A stretch of 64,000 nt of DNA from Geitlerinema sp. S16 (lineage in GTDB: Bacteria; Cyanobacteriota; Cyanobacteriia; Cyanobacteriales; Geitlerinemataceae), in NCBI GenBank assembly GCA_011390275.1, contig JAABST010000015.1, forward strand, positions 1 to 64,000. The letters run 5' to 3'. The position numbers and the translations under genes are program-made. The notes under the pieces were generated by a model that was not told the DNA's origin, did not search any database, and saw only the letters and a list, made by a program, of their open reading frames with translations. Below, in pieces: positions 36,125 through 44,238 of this stretch. Each line of letters begins with the position of its first letter. The stretch's first letter is position 1.

Positions 36125-36160
36125 TGACATCCTCTCCGGCCTAAAGGTGCGGAGATTCCC
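36125..36160 (-). mobile_element. Orphan IS200/IS605-type right end (hairpin plus GGATGTCAA)
   Basis: On the minus strand: GGGAATCTCCGCACC, loop TTTA, GGCCGGAG, then AGGATGTCAA. This is the conserved hairpin and cleavage-site sequence at the right end of cyanobacterial IS605-group elements, where the TnpB guide RNA (omega RNA) scaffold ends. No tnpA or tnpB remains. A second copy lies at 51511. Confidence 0.7.
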
Positions 36161-36184
36161 TTGATCACCAAGGCAAACGCAGAC

Positions 36185-37900
36185 TCACTGACCAGAATGA
36201 CCGGATTGACCGGATTGACCAGAGGGCGAAGACGAATCTGGCTCGATCGGCTCGATCGACGACGAAGAGAGCGGTCGATGCACCTGTAAAAACATCTGGC
36301 GAATCGCTTGCTCTTGGGTGTGAAGCTGGTTGACCTGAATTAGGTGTAACCAATGCTTCCAGGCGCGGATCGACAATAGTGCCGGAAACACGACCCGCAT
36401 TCCAGCGAGCCAATAGCCCTGCTTAAAGGCCGCGATCGCCCAGCGCAACCGCAGGTAGCGACGCAAACTCGCAAATTGGAGCGGCTGGCCGACATTACTC
36501 TCGCGGTAACGAATACGCTTGAGAATGCTAACCGCAATATTGGAATGGTGCTGCGAGCTGGACGCGATCGGAATTTTGGTGACTGGCGGCGTTGCAGGAT
36601 AGAGCCTCGACAAACTGCGCTGGCCGTACTCTGCACAGAAAGATCTCAACAAATGAATCACAAAACGTACGTTTCCCGACAGCAAGGCACGCGATAGACT
36701 ACGCAGACGAATGTGATTGCGGAGATCGCGAAACTTCAGGTCTGGATGATCAGACGTTAACGACTCGGGTTCGATCGGGCGGGCGGGCGGTGAGTTCAGC
36801 GACGGCTCTGAGGCCGAAGGAGAGTTCGGAAAACTCCAGGGCGATTTACTGGTAAACGGGTTCGTGGTGTAGCGAGCGGCGAAACTCGTCGATAAATCCG
36901 ATAAATTCATGATCTCAGCATCGAGATTTTGCGGGTGAGTCGCAGGGGAGCTGATATGAGTTTTGTTGACCAGCCACGGATTCTGACGAAAAACGAGCGA
37001 TCGAGCCAGTAGCGACCAAGCCGCCAGCGACGTGCAAGCCGATAACATCGTCCGTAAGCCGACCCAAGGATGCCCCGAGTGAATCGCCACCAGCCCCCAA
37101 TGCAGCCGCAGATAGCGATCGACATCCACCAGCTTGGGTAAATACGATCGGTATTTCAGATGGACGAGGGGATAAATCTTGCGTTTCATCAGGACGTTAG
37201 TTTCCAAACGTCGAGTGATCGAAAACGTTTGGTTGTACGACCCCTCCCACACCGTCCGAAACACCAGACATTGATTGAGAAAGACCGCATCACCAAACTG
37301 CGCAATCCGAATCCAGGAATCAATATCGTCGCAATTGCCATCAAAATCCGAGTCCCAACCGCCCGAATCGAGAAACGCAGACCGCTTCGCCGCCACCTGT
37401 ACCGGTGTCCCAAAGGGAACGACTTCGAGCAACATGCCGTAATGAATATCTTCCTGGGGAATGTAAAAAGCTTTACCGGGTCCGGTCGAGTTCGTGCGTT
37501 CAATCTCAAATTCCTGCGCATCAACCTGCGCCGCTTGACAGGAACAGATCACTGCGTTGGGATGCTGTGCGATCGCCTCGGCCATGCTTCTCACGCAACT
37601 GGGTGCAAGGTAATCATCATCATCGAGAAACTTCACCCACTCACCCTGAGCCAAGGTGACCCCCAGATTAACGCTACGTGAATGTCCGAGGTTCGTCGGG
37701 TTGCGATGATAGACCAGGCGCGTATCGCCCATCTGCGCGAGCTGGGCTTGAAGCGCCGTAACATACTCCTGGGTATCGTCAGAGGACGCATCATCCACGA
37801 CGATCGTCTCTGCGGCTAGTGACTGATTCAGCGCCGATCGGATCGCCCGTTCAAGCAGCGAACGACGATTGTAAGTCGTGATGACAACGCTAAATTGCAT
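36185..37900 (-). CDS. Family 2 glycosyltransferase with long C-terminal extension
   Basis: 571 residues from the chosen start MQFSVVITTYNRR (37900); the open frame to 38011 is not conserved and overlaps a mobile element. GT-A catalytic domain about 1-250: VVITTYNRRSLLERAIRSALNQS, VVDDASSDDTQ, EWVKFLDDDDYLAP (metal-binding DDD), GGWDSDFDGNCDDIDSWIRIAQFG. It transfers a sugar from a nucleotide sugar, probably to a surface polysaccharide. The 320-residue C-terminal part holds two diverged copies of a motif (YLRLHWGLVAIHSGHPWVGLR and YLRLRWAIAAFKQGYWLAGMR) that look TPR-like, and ends in SGQSGQSGHSGQ, encoded by a 9-base tandem repeat. Acceptor unknown. Confidence 0.85.
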   Translation of the reverse strand: MQFSVVITTYNRRSLLERAIRSALNQSLAAETIVVDDASSDDTQEYVTALQAQLAQMGDTRLVYHRNPTNLGHSRSVNLGVTLAQGEWVKFLDDDDYLAPSCVRSMAEAIAQHPNAVICSCQAAQVDAQEFEIERTNSTGPGKAFYIPQEDIHYGMLLEVVPFGTPVQVAAKRSAFLDSGGWDSDFDGNCDDIDSWIRIAQFGDAVFLNQCLVFRTVWEGSYNQTFSITRRLETNVLMKRKIYPLVHLKYRSYLPKLVDVDRYLRLHWGLVAIHSGHPWVGLRTMLSACTSLAAWSLLARSLVFRQNPWLVNKTHISSPATHPQNLDAEIMNLSDLSTSFAARYTTNPFTSKSPWSFPNSPSASEPSLNSPPARPIEPESLTSDHPDLKFRDLRNHIRLRSLSRALLSGNVRFVIHLLRSFCAEYGQRSLSRLYPATPPVTKIPIASSSQHHSNIAVSILKRIRYRESNVGQPLQFASLRRYLRLRWAIAAFKQGYWLAGMRVVFPALLSIRAWKHWLHLIQVNQLHTQEQAIRQMFLQVHRPLSSSSIEPIEPDSSSPSGQSGQSGHSGQ

Positions 37901-37994
37901 GAGTAAAGATACCTGACTGACGGGGCGTTGTGAACGGAGACTAGGATTGGACACAAACCAAATGGAACATAGGCACCTTGAACCAAGAACTATT

Positions 37995-38124
37995 CTAGGG
38001 CGTGTCATCAATTGGTAGTAGAACCCTTGTCGGGCAAGCTGTTAAACGTCCGACCCAACAAAAAACAAGGGGCTGTAACCCTTGCTGGGTAAGCGCTGGA
38101 AATTTAATTAATGACAGCCCCTAG
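37995..38124. mobile_element. MITE-like element, 130 bp, bounded by CTAG
   Basis: Left end CTAGGGCGTGTCATCAATT and right end AATTAATGACAGCCCCTAG are imperfect inverted repeats of 19 bases. Both ends carry CTAG, which may be the target duplication. Inside are two related words, AACCCTTGTCGGGCAAGC and AACCCTTGCTGGGTAAGC. The element sits in the 5' flank of the glycosyltransferase gene. Confidence 0.72.
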
Positions 38125-39472
38125 ATGGATAGACTTAAAGTCCTATTTCATTTGGCGACGGTGTAGACACCGGTCGTTGACAAGCGATACATGTCCGCCC
38201 TCTCCCTCAATCCCTCTCCCGGACTACAACCATGGGTGCATACACCGTACATTTCATTCGGAATGGCTCCGCGAGTTTCCGGGAAGAGCGCTGAACGCAA
38301 GACCGGGCGGGAGAGTAAACGGCCTCTCGATCGCGACGATTTCGGCCACTTGTCATTAGACCGCTGACATCGACTTAGAAATCAGGTTTCGACGAAGGGG
38401 GCGAAGACCCTTGAACTGGCAAAATACCAGCGCTACGGGCGAAATGTGATGCACTCAAGTGGGTCCACGCATTCTCTGAGCCAAGTGGCTTAACTTGAAC
38501 TTACGTTCATTATTAAAAATTAACCTGTAGCGATACAGCAAGACGGAGGCCAGCACAGAGGTCTAGGTGGCGATCGGATTGGTATAAACCGCGATCGCGG
38601 CGATCGATCACGAGAATCTGGCCTTGATGCAAGCCTCAATTATCCAAGCTGATTGACAAACACCTGACTCCTAGGCCAACGGGCTTAACGTACTGAAGGA
38701 ATTCTTGAGTCTCAATTTAGACCATGGGGCTGTGCCAAGTCGATGTTCCCAACAGCACGGAACAAAACCAAAAACTCAGAGATTTGTGAAACACAACCTG
38801 AAATACTTCCGAAATAAAGCGCGACAAACCTTAAAATTTCGCTTGATTGATCGACTCCCCTCTATTACAGACATGCTATAAAAACCAGAATGAGAGCATT
38901 CTCCGGGATTATGGTCGTTAAAATAGTGAGGTGCTTAACATCAAAGCGCCAGCCGACTTTAACCCATTAATATCCACACTTACGTTTACAGCGTAAGGTC
39001 AACCGATCCAACGACTGAATCGACAGTTACTAACAGACCGTAGCCCATATTCGCTACACTGATAAAGACATCAGCGTAAGCAGAGAATGGCCATCAATCT
39101 CCAAAATCCTGATGAAACCCAGACATTTACCAGACAAAATCCTGGCATTATGAGTTAGTCCACACAGTCCCGAGCAAAGTTTTTAGCCAAATATTTAAGC
39201 CAGGGTCTCGACCTCCTGCATGGCCTGACCGTATTGAGGTTCTTACCGTGTCCAAAATCGCTAAGCAACTAAGTTCGGAATCAAAGAGTTACAACGCTGA
39301 GTGAGATCTGCTTCTCGGTCTCTCGACGTCAAACAATGTGTATCTCGACGTTAAACAACGCGGTTAAATGTCAGCCATGGTCTCAAGCTTCGCGCAGCTT
39401 CGCTGTGGGTTTGTCCATGATAGCCACGTTGGATAAACACGGTTAATCGATTTGGATTAGGTTAAGACTTCC
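38125..39472. other. 1.35 kb without a recognisable gene
   Basis: Stops are frequent in all frames and no ORF above 82 codons is present. Base composition is lower in GC than the flanks. Small features: hairpin CTTACG/CGTAAG near 38980-38995, inverted GTTCC/GGAAC near 38744-38762, and a direct repeat TCTCGACGTCAAACAATG / TCTCGACGTTAAACAACG at about 39321-39360. I could not match it to tmRNA, RNase P RNA or tRNA. It may be eroded mobile DNA or hold an unrecognised RNA. Confidence 0.6.
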
Positions 39473-39916
39473 ATGTTTTTTTCGGTAATGGCAATTCCAA
39501 CCCTGCCTTCCAAGCGAGCGATCGGCAAACTTAGCTTTGCATCCACGCTTTATCTATGCCCGGTAATCGACGTGCTACTCGCAGACATCCCAGAGAAGTT
39601 CCACGCTGAACTTCGCCTTGGTTTGCAAGAAGCGTTAGTCAACGCTGCGAAGCACGGTAACCAACTCGATCCGAGTAAAACGGTTGTGGTCGAGTTTTCG
39701 ATTAACAGAGAAGGATGTTGGTGGACAATCTCCGATGAGGGGACGATTCCGCTCACGTCCTGTTGTTGTCGGCCACATATTGAAGGATATTTGCCGGAGG
39801 ATACGTCGGAATGTGGGCGGGGTTTGTTTATCCTTCAGCAGGTCTTCGACTCTGTGGAATGGCATCCGGAGAAGCGGCAAATACGCCTTGGGAAGAAGCT
39901 TGTCGCGCGTGTATGA
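39473..39916 (+). CDS. RsbW-like ATP-binding regulatory kinase (anti-sigma factor type)
   Basis: 147 residues of the GHKL ATPase fold without a phospho-acceptor domain. The N box is LGLQEALVNAAKHGNQLD (about 49-66); the G1 region is WTISDEG; the G2 region is SECGRGLFILQQVFDSV. Proteins of this class phosphorylate an anti-sigma antagonist or bind a sigma factor in partner-switching systems. No STAS-domain partner or PP2C phosphatase is next to it. A start at MAIPTLPSK (39488) is equally possible; neither has a clear ribosome binding site. It lies after 1.35 kb of non-coding DNA. Confidence 0.8.
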   Translation: MFFSVMAIPTLPSKRAIGKLSFASTLYLCPVIDVLLADIPEKFHAELRLGLQEALVNAAKHGNQLDPSKTVVVEFSINREGCWWTISDEGTIPLTSCCCRPHIEGYLPEDTSECGRGLFILQQVFDSVEWHPEKRQIRLGKKLVARV

Positions 39917-40052
39917 AGCCTGCTTTTTTTTGGCGTAGTCTCGATTCTGTACGTGCTTCGAGGCCGTTAATCCAGCGATTAATTCGTCGGATGAGCGATC
40001 ATTTTGCCGGTAGTATTACAGTCTTTTGAGTGTGGGTTGAGGGTGTGCGCCG

Positions 40053-40511
40053 TTAGTTTTGTTCGAGTTGCTGTGTGGATTGTGGTTTTGTGGGTTTGAG
40101 TGTCGTCGATCGCGCCGAATGATCGGGGCAAGGGGGAGCGGAGACGCGACGATCGATCCAGTCAAGAGCATGTTCAAGACGCTGACGTGCTTCGTCGTTG
40201 TTATCTGCGAGCATGAAGACGAGGGCAGCGGCCACTTGTTCCCGAGCGCGGATGCGACGATCGCCTTTGAGGCGATGCCAGTCTCGTTCATCGACGCTGA
40301 GTTGTTCGAGTAGGGCGCGGGCGAGGTCGCGAGGGGTGTAATCCGCGAGGGCGACTAGGGTTGGATCTTGAAGTTTGGTTTGCCACAGGGCGGATCGGTT
40401 GTTTTTGGTTGCATTGGCTTTGGTGGATGTTTCGCTAGACGTTTCGCTAGATGCACTAGGTTCAGCGCGATCGATAGAGCTAGGTATAGAATTCGGTGTG
40501 GATTGAGACAT
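40053..40511 (-). CDS. Conserved cyanobacterial hypothetical protein (DUF6439-like)
   Basis: 152 residues. The first 40 are a Ser/Thr-rich, probably disordered lead. The conserved core is ALWQTKLQDPTLVALADY, TPRDLARALLEQL, DERDWHRLKGDRRIRAREQVA, HALDWIDRRVSAPPCPDH, mainly helical and charged. I recall this pattern from a small family found only in cyanobacteria, probably DUF6439, but cannot confirm it. No membrane segment. Function unknown. It converges with the RsbW-like gene. Confidence 0.72.
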   Translation of the reverse strand: MSQSTPNSIPSSIDRAEPSASSETSSETSTKANATKNNRSALWQTKLQDPTLVALADYTPRDLARALLEQLSVDERDWHRLKGDRRIRAREQVAAALVFMLADNNDEARQRLEHALDWIDRRVSAPPCPDHSARSTTLKPTKPQSTQQLEQN

Positions 40512-40957
40512 TCGTTAAAATTAAAATTCTGAACGGTGGCGGATTGTGAAGGTGCGATCGGGATCGCGCCCGACAAACGATATGGATTTTGAGGATCTTT
40601 CTGGAAAGAGCTGCAAGTGTCGGAATCTTGGAACTTATCGATCATTATTGACGATTACAGGCAGCTCTAGGCACTGAAAATACCTTTGAATTTAGGTTTA
40701 AGATTCCACAATGTAGCGGGTTTGATACATCGGTAAGGGGATGGATGCTCCTTATGCTTGTGTTCACGATCATAAGGAAGACTAAATTTTTCCGCTATCT
40801 ACCCGCTGGTCGCCTACAGTGAAACGTAAGGCGAAATGTACGGCCTTCGCGTCGCATTTGTCGCGTTTGTCTCGTTTCTGTTTGTTCGATCGCCCGTCGA
40901 TTCGGCTACTCAACCCCAGATCGCTACTACTCAAGATCGCCCACCGCACCAGTAACT
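40512..40957. other. Intergenic region with a hairpin
   Basis: Divergent promoters of the DUF6439-like and SLH genes should be here. It contains an 8-bp hairpin TCCTTATG/CATAAGGA at 40749-40778 nested inside a wider AGCGGGT/ACCCGCT pair (40715 and 40801). No ORF is convincing. Confidence 0.5.
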
Positions 40958-43012
40958 ATGCCTACCCTCTTCGTAAACCCCAGTACCGGCAACGACGCCT
41001 ACGACGGCAGCGCTGCGAAGCCCTTTAAAACTATTCGCCAAGCCCTGAGTGCCAGCAGTTCCGGTACAACCATTCAGCTTGCGACGGGTACGTACGATGC
41101 GGCCAACGGCGAGATGTTCCCGATCGCGATTCCCAGCGGGATCAAGCTGGTGGGGAATGCGAGCAGCAAAGGGGGCGGGATTATGATTTCGGGGAGCAGC
41201 ACGATCGCGACCAATGCCGGGATGCAGCCCGTCGCGGTTCAAGTGGAGGATGATGCGGAATTGCGCGGCGTGACGGTGAGCAATACCGCCACGCGCGGCA
41301 CAGGAGTTTGGATTGAATCGACCAGCCCGACGATCGCCAACTGTACATTTACCGGCTGTAAGCGCGAGGGCATTCGGATTTCGGGCAGTGCCAAACCGAC
41401 GATCGAGGGCTGTACGTTTACCCGCAATGATTCCTACGGAATTTGGATGCTCGGGACATCCAAAGGCACGCTACGCGGCAACCGCTGCGATAACACCGGT
41501 ACAGGGATCTCGATCGGCGATTCGTCCGCACCGTTGATCGACGGCAACGCGATCGTCAATAACCGGGTCGGTCTTCTGCTCACCCACGACGCGCGACCCA
41601 TCCTGCGCAATAACGAACTGCGCAACAACAGCGACTACGGTCTATCGGCCATTTCCCAATCCCTCCCCGACCTCGGCACGAGCCAAAGCCCCGGCGGTAA
41701 CATTTTCGCGGGCAACGGGCGCAAGGATCTGCTCAACGCCACCCAGCTCACTTTTACCTCCGCTGGAAATCAGCTCAGTCCGACCGCCGTCCAGGGATCA
41801 ATTAATTTTGTCGCGAGCGATCGGGTTCCGACTCCAACCCCGACTCCAACTCCAACACCTAGCCCCGCCCCTAGCCGCCTCACCGACCTCGGCGGTAGCT
41901 GGGCGGAACCGTTCATCTCCGCCCTCTTCGAGCGAGGCTACGTGAGCGGCTTCCCCGACGGAACCTATCGCCCCAACAACCCCGTCACCCGCGCCGAATT
42001 TGCCGCCCTGATCTCGAAAGCCTTTGACGGCTCCCTGACCAATGCCGCGAAGAGCTTTATCGATGTGCAAACCAACTTTTGGGGCTATTCCGCCATTACC
42101 GAAGCGACCCGCCTCGGCTTCTTGACCGGTTTTCCCGACGGAACCTATCGCCCCAGCCAAAACTTAACGCGACTGCAAACTCTGCTCGCCTTGGTCAGCG
42201 GTCTGGGGCTGACCGGCAGCGGCGGCACGGCGGCGCTCTCGGCCTTCGATGATCAGAGTCAGATTCCCGGCTGGGCGATCGCGGCGATCGTCGCAGCCAC
42301 CGAAAAAGGCTTGGTCGTGAACTATCCCAACCCGCGCCTGCTGCGTCCGAGCTACAGCGCCACCCGCGCCGACGTTGCTGCCACGCTCTACCAAGCCCTC
42401 GTGATTGACGGCCAACTCCCCGAAACATCCTCCAGCTTCATCGTCAGCCTCGATAATTTAGACAATCTCAGCTTTGCCGACATCGGCAACCACTGGGCGA
42501 AGGACGACATTCTGTACCTCAGCGAACAAAACCTGATCGGCGGCTATCCCGATGGAACCTTCCGTCCCCAGGAAAAAATGAACCGCGCCCAGTTCGCAGC
42601 CCTCATCACCCAGGTCTTCCGTCCCCGTGCGCGGCGAGCGGCGACCAGCTTCAGCGATGTCCCGTCAACGTTCTGGGCGTATAAATCGATCCAAACGGCC
42701 TATCAAGGCGGCTTCCTCTCGGGCTTCTCCGAAAATACCTTTGGTCCCAATTTGAATGTGCAGCGGCTCCAGGCGATTTTAGCGCTGGTGAACGGTCTCG
42801 GTTTGGAAGGGGGCGATCTGAGTGCGCTGGGTCAGTTTGCCGATCGCGACGAGATCCCCAACTGGGCGCAACCCGCTGTCGCGACAGCCGCCACGCTGAA
42901 CGTGATCGCCACGCCGCCGCCGGGGACGCACTTCGAGCCAAACCGCGACGCGACGCGAGCCGAAATCGCCGCGATGGTGACACGGGCGCTCAAGGCCAAC
43001 GATCGGCGTTAA
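40958..43012 (+). CDS. Surface protein with parallel beta-helix and SLH domains
   Basis: 684 residues. DUF1565/beta-helix part about 1-285: LFVNPSTGNDAYDGSAAKPFKTIRQAL, then NNTF-like turns (IANCTFTGC, IEGCTFTRN, IDGNAIVNN, LRNNELRNN). A TPTPTPTPSP linker about 289-304, then S-layer homology repeats to the end (FISALFERGYVSGFPDGTYRPNNPVTRAEFAALI, DILYLSEQNLIGGYPDGTFRPQEKMNRAQFAALI). SLH domains anchor to the cell envelope; the beta-helix may bind glycan. No signal peptide is visible after the chosen ATG, which is odd for an SLH protein. Either the start is wrong or export is non-classical. The linker resembles the one in the DUF4347 protein. Confidence 0.88.
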   Translation: MPTLFVNPSTGNDAYDGSAAKPFKTIRQALSASSSGTTIQLATGTYDAANGEMFPIAIPSGIKLVGNASSKGGGIMISGSSTIATNAGMQPVAVQVEDDAELRGVTVSNTATRGTGVWIESTSPTIANCTFTGCKREGIRISGSAKPTIEGCTFTRNDSYGIWMLGTSKGTLRGNRCDNTGTGISIGDSSAPLIDGNAIVNNRVGLLLTHDARPILRNNELRNNSDYGLSAISQSLPDLGTSQSPGGNIFAGNGRKDLLNATQLTFTSAGNQLSPTAVQGSINFVASDRVPTPTPTPTPTPSPAPSRLTDLGGSWAEPFISALFERGYVSGFPDGTYRPNNPVTRAEFAALISKAFDGSLTNAAKSFIDVQTNFWGYSAITEATRLGFLTGFPDGTYRPSQNLTRLQTLLALVSGLGLTGSGGTAALSAFDDQSQIPGWAIAAIVAATEKGLVVNYPNPRLLRPSYSATRADVAATLYQALVIDGQLPETSSSFIVSLDNLDNLSFADIGNHWAKDDILYLSEQNLIGGYPDGTFRPQEKMNRAQFAALITQVFRPRARRAATSFSDVPSTFWAYKSIQTAYQGGFLSGFSENTFGPNLNVQRLQAILALVNGLGLEGGDLSALGQFADRDEIPNWAQPAVATAATLNVIATPPPGTHFEPNRDATRAEIAAMVTRALKANDRR

Positions 43013-43307
43013 CCCGCTTAATTAATCGGTTGACCCGCACCATCCTGAAAATCTTCGCCAATTCGATCACACTGGCCAGATTTTCGGGGTAGTTGACATT
43101 GCGGCAATAGATGCCGAAAATGGGCGTCTGGCTATTTTTCTGTACAAGCTCGATCGCGGGTAGCACACAGCCAAAATAGAGCCACATCAACGCTCGGATC
43201 GGGCGTCAAATATCGCGTTTTCGTCGCGCTTCGAGGCCGACGGGAGTTACTTCCGAAACGTTAACTCGCGCGATTGCCCGTACGGCAACTATCTCCAAAA
43301 ATCTGTC

Positions 43308-43664
43308 ATGAGCTACGCAATTATCGAAACCGGCGGCAAACAAATGCGCGTCGAAGTAGGCCGTTTCTACGAGATTGAACTTCTCGACGCGGAACCGGAC
43401 GACAAAGTGACGATCGACAAGATTCTGTACGTCAACAACGACGGCGAGATCAGCGTCGGTGCGCCCTACGTTGAAGGCGCAACGATCGAAGGTACGGTGC
43501 TACAAACCTACCGCAGCAAGAAAGTGCTGGTCTACAAAATGCAGCCGAAGAAGAAAACCCGCAAAAAACGCGGTCACCGTCAGAACTACATGCGCTTCAA
43601 CATTGATAGCATCACAGTTGGCGGCAAAGTGCTAGCAGCAGCGGAAACCCCGGTAACCGCTTAA
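43308..43664 (+). CDS. rplU: 50S ribosomal protein L21
   Basis: 118 residues, start MSYAIIETGGKQMRVEVG. Family signature at the C-terminal half: KMQPKKKTRKKRGHRQNYM. Binds 23S rRNA in the large subunit. Followed by rpmA, the usual pair. A 15-base near-palindrome TTGCCCGTACGGCAA lies 20 bases before the start (43274-43288) and could be a leader regulatory hairpin. Confidence 0.97.
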   Translation: MSYAIIETGGKQMRVEVGRFYEIELLDAEPDDKVTIDKILYVNNDGEISVGAPYVEGATIEGTVLQTYRSKKVLVYKMQPKKKTRKKRGHRQNYMRFNIDSITVGGKVLAAAETPVTA

Positions 43665-43731
43665 GATTTGGCTTGAGAGTTGCGGCGAAAAACCTCGCTA
43701 CAATAGCGTCAGGTTTACGCTCAACCAAATC
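43665..43731 (+). promoter_or_regulatory. Stem-loop between rplU and rpmA
   Basis: GATTTGGCTTGAG (43665-43677) pairs with CTCAACCAAATC (43720-43731) and encloses a smaller hairpin CGCTA/TAGCG. It begins at the rplU stop codon. It may set the rpmA:rplU ratio by RNA processing or pausing. Confidence 0.5.
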
Positions 43732-43807
43732 GCAGGCCGATCGCTGATTTGCAGGCGATCGCTGCGAACGTGTTATTCATTTTTGGCTCGTTTTTCGAGA
43801 GGACATC

Positions 43808-44065
43808 ATGGCTCATAAGAAAGGTACAGGTAGTACTCGTAACGGTCGCGATTCTAATTCCAAGCGCCTCGGCGTGAAGCGCTACGGCGGCGAAGTGGTC
43901 AAGGCTGGCAACATCCTCATCCGTCAACGCGGCACGAAGGTTCATCCTGGCAAAAATGTCGGCATCGGCAGCGATGACACGCTGTATGCGCTGATTGATG
44001 GCATTGTTAAGTTCGAGCACAAGGATCGCAGTCGCCGTAAGGTGAGTGTTTACGCGGAAGCCTAG
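43808..44065 (+). CDS. rpmA: 50S ribosomal protein L27
   Basis: 85 residues. [28 protein letters not shown] is the invariant N-terminus that reaches the peptidyl transferase centre; there is no Firmicutes-type cleaved extension. GAGAGG lies just before the ATG. Followed by a clear intrinsic terminator. Confidence 0.98.
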   Translation: MAHKKGTGSTRNGRDSNSKRLGVKRYGGEVVKAGNILIRQRGTKVHPGKNVGIGSDDTLYALIDGIVKFEHKDRSRRKVSVYAEA

Positions 44066-44125
44066 ATCGTGCTGAATGCGATCGCGATGGTTAAGCGTTA
44101 GTTTGACCAATTGAATTCGAGCTTT

Positions 44126-44168
44126 AAAAAAAAAGACCCCGAGTGTTTGCCATTCGGGGTCTTTTTTG
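44126..44168 (+). terminator. Intrinsic terminator of rplU-rpmA
   Basis: Stem AAAGACCCCGA / TCGGGGTCTTT with an A-tract before and a T-tract (TTTTTT) after; it would work on both strands and also serve the convergent RDD-pentapeptide gene. Confidence 0.9.
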
Positions 44169-44238
44169 TTGGATTTGGTTTGTATGGCAAAAAACGATTT
44201 GTCGCTCCCCACGAGCCATTCAAGTTTTGACTTGGGCG

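Noticed and set aside
38111..38359. 82-codon ORF after the MITE
   Set aside because: It begins inside the MITE end, has no ribosome binding site and is Arg/Pro/Ser-rich like random translation.
38385..38393. GGTTTCGAC, as at the 5' end of tmRNA
   Set aside because: No resume codons, tag peptide or acceptor-like CCA end follow; the match is only nine bases.
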